A DNA stretch of 13,127 bases from an uncultured Prevotella sp. GTDB lineage: Bacteria > Bacteroidota > Bacteroidia > Bacteroidales > Bacteroidaceae. Location: assembly GCA_905210845.1 (NCBI GenBank), contig CAJLYG010000072.1, forward strand, positions 1 to 13,127. Reading direction: 5' to 3'. Position 1 is the stretch's first letter. Every line of letters begins with the position of its first letter. A model generated the notes under the pieces. The model saw only the letters and a list, made by a program, of their open reading frames with translations, had not been told where the DNA came from and did no database searches. A program made the translations under genes and the position numbers. Shown piece by piece: positions 1-5,969 of this stretch.

Positions 1-95
1 CGCTCCCCGTGCTCCATGCAGTACTCCCGCAGGAGCTCTAGGTCCAGCCCCTCCTTGTAGGTGTTGAATTGCTTGTTCGTTGTCATATTCGCCAT
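1..95 (-). CDS. N-terminal fragment of an unidentified protein, possibly a Crp/Fnr-type regulator
   Basis: Only the first 31 codons are in the window; the gene runs off the left edge. Reading starts at ATG 95, with a second in-frame ATG at 86 (MANM then TTNKQFNTYKEG). The visible part is hydrophilic and contains the stretch LDLELLREYCMEHGER. It resembles, from memory only, the start of Bacteroidales Crp/Fnr-family cyclic-nucleotide-binding regulators, in which a short helix like this precedes the beta-roll. The fragment is too short to prove that. It lies 54 bases downstream of the last TIR gene on the same strand, and no terminator is visible between them, so read-through from the defence operon is possible. 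The gene itself is likely real because it continues open to the edge and has cleaner, more GC-rich codons than the TIR genes beside it. Confidence 0.45.
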   Translation of the reverse strand, partial: MANMTTNKQFNTYKEGLDLELLREYCMEHGE

Positions 96-149
96 CGGTC
101 AATTGATTTAATTTGTATAAAGTGATGGTTCATTTGTTATAATTATGTA

Positions 150-701
150 TTAATCCATAACAGCATCTTTAACAGCCTGATAGTTCCAATCTATATAACT
201 ACCATAAATAGTATTCTTTCTACACTTCATCGCAATGTGGGTTCCTCTGTATCGAACAACTTCAGGACAAAGATTTCTATCCGCGTTAACTGATTTGTAT
301 AAAACAACAATCTTGGCATTTTCACGAATGGCCAAATCGCATTCATATTGAATATAGCTTTTATTGTTTATCGAGTAGCCATATCTGCAATACGGATTCG
401 ACAAGAGCAATCGAACATAACCTCCACAACCATTATTATAGCAGGCCCCTTTTGTCACTTCGTTGGTGTGTTGTCCAACAATTAGAATGAAATTTTTAGA
501 AACAGACATTCTATCAGACAGTGATCTCTTGATGGAACAATATCTGCTAGAATCATATGATTGTGTTAGAGAATGTACATCGATAAAATGAAATGATAAT
601 CGATTATCTCTATTCCATTCGTATAACTTTTCCACAGCATCCCTATCATGATCAAAAGATGCTGCTATATATGTTTTTGTATGACGGTATCCTATTACCA
701 T
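150..701 (-). CDS. thsB: TIR-like (MTH538/DUF1863-type) protein, third ThsB-like protein of a Thoeris-like operon
   Basis: The 183-residue protein has the compact layout of ThsB-type TIR domains: a first strand TYIAASFDHDRDAVEKLYEW (residues 10-29), a middle block SVSKNFILIVGQHT (66-79), a helix NKSYIQYECDLAI (113-125) and a next strand KIVVLYKS (130-137). Glu120 in YIQYEC sits where the catalytic glutamate of NAD-cleaving TIR domains lies. Family knowledge: in Thoeris, ThsB senses infection and converts NAD+ into an ADP-ribose-based signal for ThsA. Between the middle strand and Glu120 is a Cys/Gly/Tyr-rich insert (about residues 83-110, with cysteines at 87, 92 and 105), unusual compared with the other two TIR proteins here. 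Its ATG overlaps the stop codon of the macro-domain gene by 7 bases, indicating translational coupling. No transmembrane segment or signal peptide is seen. A non-enzymatic TIR-like fold remains possible. Confidence 0.82.
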   Translation of the reverse strand: MVIGYRHTKTYIAASFDHDRDAVEKLYEWNRDNRLSFHFIDVHSLTQSYDSSRYCSIKRSLSDRMSVSKNFILIVGQHTNEVTKGACYNNGCGGYVRLLLSNPYCRYGYSINNKSYIQYECDLAIRENAKIVVLYKSVNADRNLCPEVVRYRGTHIAMKCRKNTIYGSYIDWNYQAVKDAVMD

Positions 702-1645
702 TTTCTCAATTCTTTAATTGCAACTCTATCCTTGTCTCCCTTCCAAACAACGATATAAAAATCATTATTGATGATATCCTTATTGATAGCAAAAGCATCC
801 ACAAGATAATGCATAATATTATTCAGATCAATCTTGGTTCTGGAAAGTCCAGATCCTAATAATGGAAGAATGACAGGATTACCTTGAGAGTTTTGATTAC
901 AAAATTCAATCAATTTTTGTACAGCAAGAGCAAAGTCAGCCTTTGAAGTATGAGCATTCAAATGACGATCAAAATAACTAAGACCGAGTAAATAATATGA
1001 TAGATTATCATCAATCTGCAAATTCACAGTTGTACCAACCTCAAACCTTTTTAAATTACCTTTAGGCTTTTCTTCTATGGTTAAGTCTATGTATGCTGTA
1101 TCTCGTCTAATAATATCACTAATTGTACGATTCAAACTATCTGGCGTAAACCTTTGACTATCATACAACTTCTGGAACACCTGACCATGCTGTGTGTTAT
1201 GTGATACAAGATGGTTATCAACAATTGTGTCAAAGCAACGGTTTACAGAAACCACAATTGCTCGTTTACCATTGTAGTCTTTTTCTACTATATCTGGAGA
1301 GTACATATCACCATACTTTACATATACGCTATTCTTTGTTGACGACTCACCTATACATACTTGGTTTGAGCAAAGCACTATCCAACTGGCTGCGATTGCT
1401 GATATGATAAAAACAGCCAATAGAACCATGATGCCTATCAACAACTTACATACAAAAGAAGCATCATCTTTAAAAACTCCATTCAATGGTTCAAAGAGAG
1501 AAACAAATCCCCAAAAAGTAAATGCAACGCCAGTATAGGTACAAGCTAATTTGAATATAGCAGACTTGTTAATCCACAACCTACTAAAAAAACTATTAAT
1601 TGATTTTTTAATACTCATATGAAATACTATTTTATATTTAATCAT
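695..1645 (-). CDS. thsA: membrane-anchored macro-domain protein, ThsA-like effector of type II Thoeris
   Basis: This 316-residue protein has two hydrophobic helices near its N terminus (about 30-50 and 67-92), then a soluble macro-like domain. The domain shows AIVVSVNRCFDT (129-140), HNTQHGQVFQK (149-159) and the glycine-rich loop PVILPLLGSGLSRT (257-270), the kind of loop that binds ADP-ribose in macro domains. This matches the ThsA_Macro (formerly DUF6430) family. Family knowledge: type II Thoeris pairs such a two-helix/macro effector with TIR proteins, the macro domain binds a TIR-made ADP-ribose derivative (His-ADPR), and the effector then harms the membrane to stop phage spread. The first ATG (1645) overlaps the upstream TIR stop by 8 bases; an internal ATG at 1618 (MSIKKS) would leave a 19-base gap and is a plausible alternative start. 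The 3' end overlaps the next TIR gene. It is the only effector among three TIR genes. Confidence 0.85.
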   Translation of the reverse strand: MIKYKIVFHMSIKKSINSFFSRLWINKSAIFKLACTYTGVAFTFWGFVSLFEPLNGVFKDDASFVCKLLIGIMVLLAVFIISAIAASWIVLCSNQVCIGESSTKNSVYVKYGDMYSPDIVEKDYNGKRAIVVSVNRCFDTIVDNHLVSHNTQHGQVFQKLYDSQRFTPDSLNRTISDIIRRDTAYIDLTIEEKPKGNLKRFEVGTTVNLQIDDNLSYYLLGLSYFDRHLNAHTSKADFALAVQKLIEFCNQNSQGNPVILPLLGSGLSRTKIDLNNIMHYLVDAFAINKDIINNDFYIVVWKGDKDRVAIKELRKW

Positions 1646-2456
1646 TCAATATTCTAATTCCTGCTAATGAGCCATAAAGTTTATCTAAACCAGACGTTCC
1701 TTTACCTCTCATCTCTATTAAATTCTTACAGGATATTTTCTTAAATTCCGTTAGGTCAACCCTATGAGTCATCAACAATTTGTCTAAAGAATCCGATATT
1801 ATTGACTTTTTTAAGACAGAAAAATACTTAATTTCTCGTCTGACTAAATGGGATGGCAGCAATGACATCATTTTGTTCTCCTCATAAATCCAAGGTGACA
1901 ATGTCTTCGCCGTTGATGGTTTTCGCAAACTTGGCAAATGGATGGAATGCCCGCTAATTATAAAGATACAGCACTCCGTATTATTTATTATATCCATTAT
2001 CGCCATACTCAACATAGCATGTACGTGCGATGTCGAATAGTTTCTTCTATGATAATTATACCTTCTGTCCTTTTGTTTGCAATAAAGGTCATCAATTTCT
2101 TTTAATAGACTATCTGCACTTCCCCATACATAATAGTCAAGAAACACACGCAAACCACACTTTTGTTCAAGCCATGAAGCAAGAAATATTGCATCATCCG
2201 TATCTTTATGGGAATAAGAAATGAATACATCATAATTACCGTCTTCTCCTGTAGGAAAAATGTAGTTCTTAAGAGCATTACCATCTATCACATTTTCGGC
2301 AGAAGTAGATCCTTTCACAAGTGCTTTCAAATTGGGACGAATCGCCTTCCTCACCACATCTATATTAATGGATTCGATTCCATATATTGGTCGAGATTCG
2401 GAAAACGTCTTCAGTCGATGAATTTCAGAGATGTCTAAATTAAACTTTGCATACAT
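1638..2456 (-). CDS. thsB: TIR-domain protein with N-terminal extension, second ThsB-like protein
   Basis: The 272-residue protein carries a classical TIR domain starting at YDVFISYSHKDTDDAIFLAS (75-94), followed by CGLRVFLDYY (100-109). A later strand NNTECCIFIISGHS (158-171) and the motif SPWIYEENKM (187-196) follow. The W-x-x-E arrangement with Glu192/Glu193 fits the catalytic glutamate of NAD-hydrolysing TIR enzymes. About 70 residues precede the TIR domain and roughly 70 follow it, so it is larger than the other two TIR proteins here. Of the three it is closest to canonical TIR enzymes (TIR_2 type) rather than the MTH538 type. It lies 11 bases after the first TIR gene and overlaps the ThsA-like gene by 8 bases if the latter starts at 1645. 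Probable role: NAD-derived signal production upon infection. Whether it senses a different trigger from the other TIR proteins is inference from sequence divergence only. Confidence 0.84.
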   Translation of the reverse strand: MYAKFNLDISEIHRLKTFSESRPIYGIESINIDVVRKAIRPNLKALVKGSTSAENVIDGNALKNYIFPTGEDGNYDVFISYSHKDTDDAIFLASWLEQKCGLRVFLDYYVWGSADSLLKEIDDLYCKQKDRRYNYHRRNYSTSHVHAMLSMAIMDIINNTECCIFIISGHSIHLPSLRKPSTAKTLSPWIYEENKMMSLLPSHLVRREIKYFSVLKKSIISDSLDKLLMTHRVDLTEFKKISCKNLIEMRGKGTSGLDKLYGSLAGIRILND

Positions 2457-2467
2457 TGCCCCAAATA

Positions 2468-3031
2468 TTAGTTTTTATAGTAGTAAACTCCGTTTACTGT
2501 TTTCTTTTGAATTGTTAAATCTGGATCGTTAAGAGCGAAAGAAATTTGTTTCTTATTCATTGGCACATGAAGTGTCGGTACTTTATGCATGTTATCTCGG
2601 AACATTGGTAGCTTATTCCATAGAGCTTTTACGTTATCTTTAAGCCCGTTACCGTCGACTATAGAGGTATTGTAATTGTAATCAGGATATACAACTATCA
2701 CAGGTAATCCTAATACATTAATTCCGTAATCAATTTCTTCTCTGAGAGCTCTGCTATTACGAGTGTTCTCGCTTAAGAACAGAATAATGTTCTTCGAATT
2801 TCTCAATCTTTGGTGCAATCTGGGTTTTAGTGTAAGCTCCCAATCGCTGTTATCCCTTACGTTATAAGTTGTGTCATGGGCATCGAGAAAAGGAAAAGAA
2901 CAATCTTTCCCTTTCCAAGTTCTCAACATATTGTAATACACGAAGTCCTTAGCCGAATAAGCACCCAAATTTGTTTCGGAAAAAGGTTCCGAAACATAAA
3001 ATGCGGAATAATTATTAATTCTATGTGCCAT
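2468..3031 (-). CDS. thsB: TIR-like protein, first ThsB-like protein of the Thoeris-like module
   Basis: The 187-residue protein fits ThsB-type TIR-like domains. It has a first segment YSAFYVSEPF (8-17), a conserved FPFLDAHDTTYNVRDNSDWE (46-65), then KNIILFLSENTRNSRALREE (80-99) followed by IDYGINVLGLPVIVVYPDYN. Glu98 or Glu99 of the REEIDYG helix occupies the catalytic glutamate position of TIR NADases. The FLDAHDTTYNVRDNSDWE stretch is typical of the MTH538/DUF1863 group. It has no membrane segments. It begins 19 bases after the rloB stop codon and ends 11 bases before the next TIR gene, so it is the junction between the RloAB pair and the Thoeris-like genes. Base composition turns clearly more AT-rich from here leftwards than in rloA/rloB, which suggests the two modules were assembled from different sources. 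Enzymatic activity is inferred. Confidence 0.83.
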   Translation of the reverse strand: MAHRINNYSAFYVSEPFSETNLGAYSAKDFVYYNMLRTWKGKDCSFPFLDAHDTTYNVRDNSDWELTLKPRLHQRLRNSKNIILFLSENTRNSRALREEIDYGINVLGLPVIVVYPDYNYNTSIVDGNGLKDNVKALWNKLPMFRDNMHKVPTLHVPMNKKQISFALNDPDLTIQKKTVNGVYYYKN

Positions 3032-3050
3032 AAAGTTTCTTTTATACTTT

Positions 3051-3716
3051 TTATTGTTTCCTATTCATCACACTCTCAGCCAACAGATACACTCGTGTGC
3101 CGAGAGTTTGCGGCCAACGGTCGGCAGGATTCTTGTCCAACGCTTTTGCTCGTTCTATCGCTTCTTCTACATGGACAATCAGCATTTGAGCATCGTATGC
3201 AGCTTCATGGTAGGAACCCATTTCTTGACGCAATCGCATCTTTAGATATGGGGCTGTCCTCCTCGAAGTTCGACGATTTTCCAACCATTGTTGTTGCTCT
3301 TCGGGAGACAATGAAGTGGCATCTACCAAATGCAACAGCAACCAAAGTTCGATGCAAGGATTGCTCAAAGCCATGTGCATGCATTCATCTTGTGCACATT
3401 CTGTTGCCACACTAGACAGCATAGCCTCTGTCCAACGATCTTTGTCAATGACAAGCCAGAGTTCATCGTCGGCTTCCAAAGCATATTGTTCCTTGTAGTC
3501 GTTCAACTGCTTCAAGACGTGTTTTGGACTGGAGTTGTTCTGCTCTGCTTCACTCCGTTCCAGAATATGCACATGCACACGTGGATTGGTATATTCCTTG
3601 GCCAATGCCTTGAAATATATCCGCTCCGTGTCCTTACCCTCGGAGGCTATGACTATTAGGCGAGCGTCACGGAATGCCTCTAGACGCTCACGCATCAGAC
3701 TATTCCTGCTTCGCAT
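3051..3716 (-). CDS. rloB: RloB-family Toprim-like protein (AbiLii-like)
   Basis: This 221-residue protein shows the RloB signatures. LIVIASEGKDTERIYFKAL (20-38) carries an acidic residue (Glu27) after the first strand, LWLVIDKDRW (86-95) gives the D-x-D pair (Asp91, Asp93), and SNPCIELWLLLHL (118-130) is the most diagnostic RloB block. The first two elements correspond to the metal-binding Glu and DxD of Toprim folds, so a nuclease or related metal-dependent activity is likely. Family knowledge: RloB pairs with the ATPase RloA, a pairing called AbiL in lactococcal abortive infection; the ATPase/Toprim logic also occurs in PARIS (AriA/AriB) and OLD-type systems. Its start codon overlaps the end of rloA by 17 bases, indicating coupled translation. 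Base composition matches rloA and not the AT-rich TIR genes downstream. The substrate (DNA, tRNA or other RNA) cannot be told from sequence. Confidence 0.87.
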   Translation of the reverse strand: MRSRNSLMRERLEAFRDARLIVIASEGKDTERIYFKALAKEYTNPRVHVHILERSEAEQNNSSPKHVLKQLNDYKEQYALEADDELWLVIDKDRWTEAMLSSVATECAQDECMHMALSNPCIELWLLLHLVDATSLSPEEQQQWLENRRTSRRTAPYLKMRLRQEMGSYHEAAYDAQMLIVHVEEAIERAKALDKNPADRWPQTLGTRVYLLAESVMNRKQ

Positions 3717-5043
3717 CGTCCCAATGAATATTATTCAGTTCACCAAAGAACGGAATTGCTCCGTATCGGCCATTCAGATAGCCCTTCTGCACATTCTCCC
3801 TCGGCTTGTACTCACAGAGCGAAGACAAATGGCTTTCCCCCTTCTTGTCTTTCTCCACGAACCACACTTCATCCTGGCGAATAGGGGCTGTAGAAAGCAG
3901 ATAGGACTCGTGCGTGGTGCATATCAACTGCATCTGCGAATCACTTCTGAGTAAGCTGTCATACATCACCAACAGCTTCAATGTCAGCATCGGATGCAGA
4001 CTCCTATCGACCTCGTCAATCACATAGACGGCATCATTGGCACGCATATCAATGAGCATAGGAATGAAATCGAAAAGGCGAGACGTTCCATCGGACTCCT
4101 CAAACATCTCAAATATATAGTCAGAATTGCTGCCTTCCGCTTTGTGGATAGTTTCCAATTCGTACCACTTCAAATTCTTTGACTCGTCTTTTTCTGCAAA
4201 GACGAATCGGCTCTCATTGTGAATCACAACGCCAGTCTTTTTATCCTTACCGTCAAGGCTTTCCTCAATCTTTTGACGAATTTCATCGGGAATGCCCAAT
4301 TCTTCGGATTTCGACTCAATGCGACGAAGGTCTGAGATACCTGTTCCAAAATAATTTAGCAGTTCGCGCATCACAGTTCTGAACTGGGTGTCGTTCACAA
4401 CTCGGAATGGGAAATCTGTTCTATGTGTATTGGGGAAGATGATATTCAGATTCTCAAACCATTTACGAGCAGACCTAATCGCATCTATCCCCTTTCCGTT
4501 ACGCTTGATATACTCACTTAAGAAAGTACCCTTGGTAGGTGTGCCGTCAATCAGGAACTTCAAGAATTGTCCATCCTCATTTTTCAGGAACTGAGGTGCA
4601 ATAGTATTGTCCCAACTGTCACCATTTCTTTTACGCTCAAAGATCATGGTATCATTGCGGCTGCCAGTCTTATATAGCCATTCTTCAAGCAAGCCACCCT
4701 TCGAGAAAGCTACACCATAAGCAAAGAACTGATTGTCTGCCTTGAACTCCAATTCGATACTCGAACGCTCTTGGGGCTCATCAGTCATCTTGAAGTAATT
4801 ATATTTGAGGTTGCTCCAACCATTCAAGGCAAACTCCTTGATAATCGCCAAACATTTTATGATGTTTGATTTTCCAGAAGCATTGGCGCCATAAATCAAT
4901 CCCATGCGGAGCACAGATATATCATCTCGCTTCTCCGCACGTGACACTTGCAACGGCAATTGGTCGCTCTTGCTGGCAGTGAACAAGATGCGCGTTTCCT
5001 CGTTAAACGAGTAAATGTTTTCAAATTTGGCTGACAATAACAT
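3700..5043 (-). CDS. rloA: RloA-family AAA/ABC-type ATPase (AbiLi-like)
   Basis: The 447-residue protein has the full ATPase set of the SMC/ABC-like AAA_15/AAA_21 group. Walker A is GLIYGANASGKSNIIK (48-63), an ABC-signature-like motif is ESDGTSRLFDF (316-326), Walker B is VYVIDEVDRSLHPML (339-353) and the H-loop is ICTTHESYLL (374-383). The N terminus LLSAKFENIYSFNEETRI is the usual first strand of RloA-like ATPases. Family knowledge: RloA-type ATPases act as sensor or gate for a partner toxin, here the co-translated RloB. It is the first gene of the six-gene minus-strand operon. A Bacteroidota-type -7 box lies about 35 bases upstream, leaving a short leader. No frameshift or missing motif is seen, so the ATPase should be intact. 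General ATP-binding phage-exclusion proteins of other systems share this domain; the RloB partner decides the assignment. Confidence 0.88.
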   Translation of the reverse strand: MLLSAKFENIYSFNEETRILFTASKSDQLPLQVSRAEKRDDISVLRMGLIYGANASGKSNIIKCLAIIKEFALNGWSNLKYNYFKMTDEPQERSSIELEFKADNQFFAYGVAFSKGGLLEEWLYKTGSRNDTMIFERKRNGDSWDNTIAPQFLKNEDGQFLKFLIDGTPTKGTFLSEYIKRNGKGIDAIRSARKWFENLNIIFPNTHRTDFPFRVVNDTQFRTVMRELLNYFGTGISDLRRIESKSEELGIPDEIRQKIEESLDGKDKKTGVVIHNESRFVFAEKDESKNLKWYELETIHKAEGSNSDYIFEMFEESDGTSRLFDFIPMLIDMRANDAVYVIDEVDRSLHPMLTLKLLVMYDSLLRSDSQMQLICTTHESYLLSTAPIRQDEVWFVEKDKKGESHLSSLCEYKPRENVQKGYLNGRYGAIPFFGELNNIHWDDAKQE

Positions 5044-5075
5044 AATGACGTCTGATATTTTGTGAAATTTCGTTG

Positions 5076-5083
5076 CAAAGATA
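5076..5083 (-). promoter_or_regulatory. -7 box of the defence operon promoter
   Basis: On the minus strand this reads TATCTTTG, an exact match to the Bacteroidota -7 consensus TAnnTTTG. The best upstream partner is an ATTG sequence 22 bases away, a poor -33 box; a full TTTG lies only 11 bases upstream, which is too close. The predicted transcription start is about 25 bases before the rloA ATG. This is the only clear promoter found before the six defence genes. Confidence 0.5.
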
Positions 5084-5238
5084 AAAATTTATTTCAAAAC
5101 GCAGACAATTATTTGTGTTAAATATGCATAAAAACGACAAAAAATAATATGTTTTGTTGCTGTTTTGTCAGTTTGTGACATGTTTTTGTTGAAGATTCGA
5201 CTCTGGCTTGCTGTTTGCAAGGATAATATAAAGCGCTA

Positions 5239-5252
5239 TGACGTTTACGTCA
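5239..5252. promoter_or_regulatory. inverted repeat TGACG-TTTA-CGTCA, candidate operator
   Basis: A perfect 5-base inverted repeat with a 4-base spacer lies between the divergent rloA and DUF2188 genes, just upstream of the latter's ribosome binding site. The half-site TGACG also occurs next to the rloA start (5046-5050). It could be a dimeric regulator site or a small leader hairpin. No promoter box of the TAnnTTTG type could be placed for the DUF2188 gene in this 238-base intergenic region. Confidence 0.25.
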
Positions 5253-5265
5253 AAACTGAACGCAG

Positions 5266-5275
5266 AAAGGAGGTG
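5266..5275 (+). promoter_or_regulatory. strong ribosome binding site of the DUF2188 gene
   Basis: AAAGGAGGTG is complementary over ten bases to the conserved 3' end of 16S rRNA and ends 6 bases before the ATG at 5282. Such a strong site is rare in Bacteroidota, whose genes mostly lack Shine-Dalgarno sequences. It fixes the start codon and hints at high expression or origin outside this phylum. Confidence 0.8.
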
Positions 5276-5281
5276 TAATAA

Positions 5282-5503
5282 ATGAGAAAAAACCAACATG
5301 TTGTTCCTGCTGGAGATAAGTGGGGCATTAAGGGCGAAGGCAATTCAAGACTGACTTCAACATTTGATAGGCAGTCCGATGCAATTGCTGCCGCTCGTCA
5401 AATTTCCAAGAACCAGCATTCCGAACTATTTATTCACGGTCGTAATGGACAGATTCGAGAAAGAGACTCTCATGGTAAGGATCCATTTCCTCCAAGAGGA
5501 TAA
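5282..5503 (+). CDS. DUF2188 family small protein
   Basis: The 73-residue protein matches the DUF2188 pattern closely. HVVPAGDKWGIKGEGN (6-21) corresponds to the family's V-P-x-x-x-x-W start, then comes a helix DAIAAARQISKNQ (33-45), then ELFIHGRNGQIRERDSHGKD (48-67) and a DPFPP end. The family is widespread in bacteria and phages, often in stress or mobile contexts; its biochemical role is not known to me. Length is normal for the family, so the gene is complete. It is transcribed away from the defence operon and ends at a strong terminator, making a single-gene unit between the defence genes and the insertion sequences. The consensus ribosome binding site supports the start and expression. 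Its position beside rloA is suggestive, but no functional link to defence can be shown from sequence. Confidence 0.88.
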   Translation: MRKNQHVVPAGDKWGIKGEGNSRLTSTFDRQSDAIAAARQISKNQHSELFIHGRNGQIRERDSHGKDPFPPRG

Positions 5504-5514
5504 GTTTCTCAGCA

Positions 5515-5564
5515 TTCTCTCCGTTTAGAGAAGAGCCCTAATACCACAGGGGCAGGTTGTGGTA
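5515..5564 (+). other. two tandem hairpins in the 3' leader-out of the DUF2188 gene
   Basis: The first hairpin has stem TTCTCT/AGAGAA (5515-5520 with 5527-5532) and a 6-base loop. The second has stem TACCACA/TGTGGTA (5542-5548 with 5558-5564) and a 9-base G-rich loop GGGGCAGGT. Together with the terminator just downstream they make three consecutive stem-loops in the transcript after the stop codon. They may protect the mRNA end or form part of a small RNA. Confidence 0.45.
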
Positions 5565-5576
5565 GAGTAAAGATGT

Positions 5577-5610
5577 GCCATGGCGAAATTCGCTATGGCT
5601 TTTTCTTTTT
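5577..5610 (+). terminator. Rho-independent terminator of the DUF2188 gene
   Basis: The stem GCCATGGCG/CGCTATGGC (5577-5585 with 5591-5599, one G-U pair) with loop AAATT is followed by TTTTTCTTTTT. It lies 73 bases after the DUF2188 stop codon and ends that transcript before the insertion sequences. Confidence 0.85.
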
Positions 5611-5674
5611 AGTCGAATCAGATATAACGATTTTTTTGCCATCTACAATTGGCATTTTTTGTTTTCAGCCCTAT

Positions 5675-5692
5675 GTAACTACTCAGCACCCC
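5675..5692 (+). repeat. left terminal inverted repeat of the IS66 element
   Basis: GTAACTACTCAGCACCCC begins with the GTAA typical of IS66 ends. The reverse complement is found split across 7476-7483 and 9105-9116. Confidence 0.85.
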
Positions 5693-5969
5693 CCAAGTAT
5701 GATGCGGGTACCTACCCCGTTAATTTTTCACAAACTTGATTTTCGTTTAATTCCAAACCAATGTTAATGCGTCTTAGAAATGGCATCCTTGGACATGTGC
5801 AGATACAGTAACCCATTTAGATGTATAGGAGCTGCTATAGTTTGAAGCAAAGTCTTTGCCTCCACTTTTTTCTACCAAGCGGTCATTCGCGCCAAAGAGC
5901 AAATTTTACGGTTTTTCGAATTGAAGATTCCGCGTTAATATAAATCCTGATTTTCCGGTTTTACAAAAT
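5693..5969. other. IS66 leader without a recognisable gene
   Basis: These 277 bases separate the left terminal repeat from the transposase. No tnpA- or tnpB-like accessory gene could be recognised on the plus strand. A 43-codon open stretch without a start codon exists on the minus strand (5774-5905) but has no family resemblance I can name. The region presumably carries the transposase promoter; no clean Bacteroidota promoter could be placed. Confidence 0.5.

Noticed and set aside
5189..5227. Promoter for the DUF2188 gene built from TTGAAG and GATAAT.
   Set aside because: The spacing (about 27 bases) is too long for a sigma-70 type promoter and no TAnnTTTG box fits the TTTG at 5214, so none is annotated.
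5774..5905. Open stretch of 43 codons on the minus strand in the IS66 leader, with a protein-like composition.
   Set aside because: No start codon at its beginning, no recognisable family, and the length is within chance expectation.
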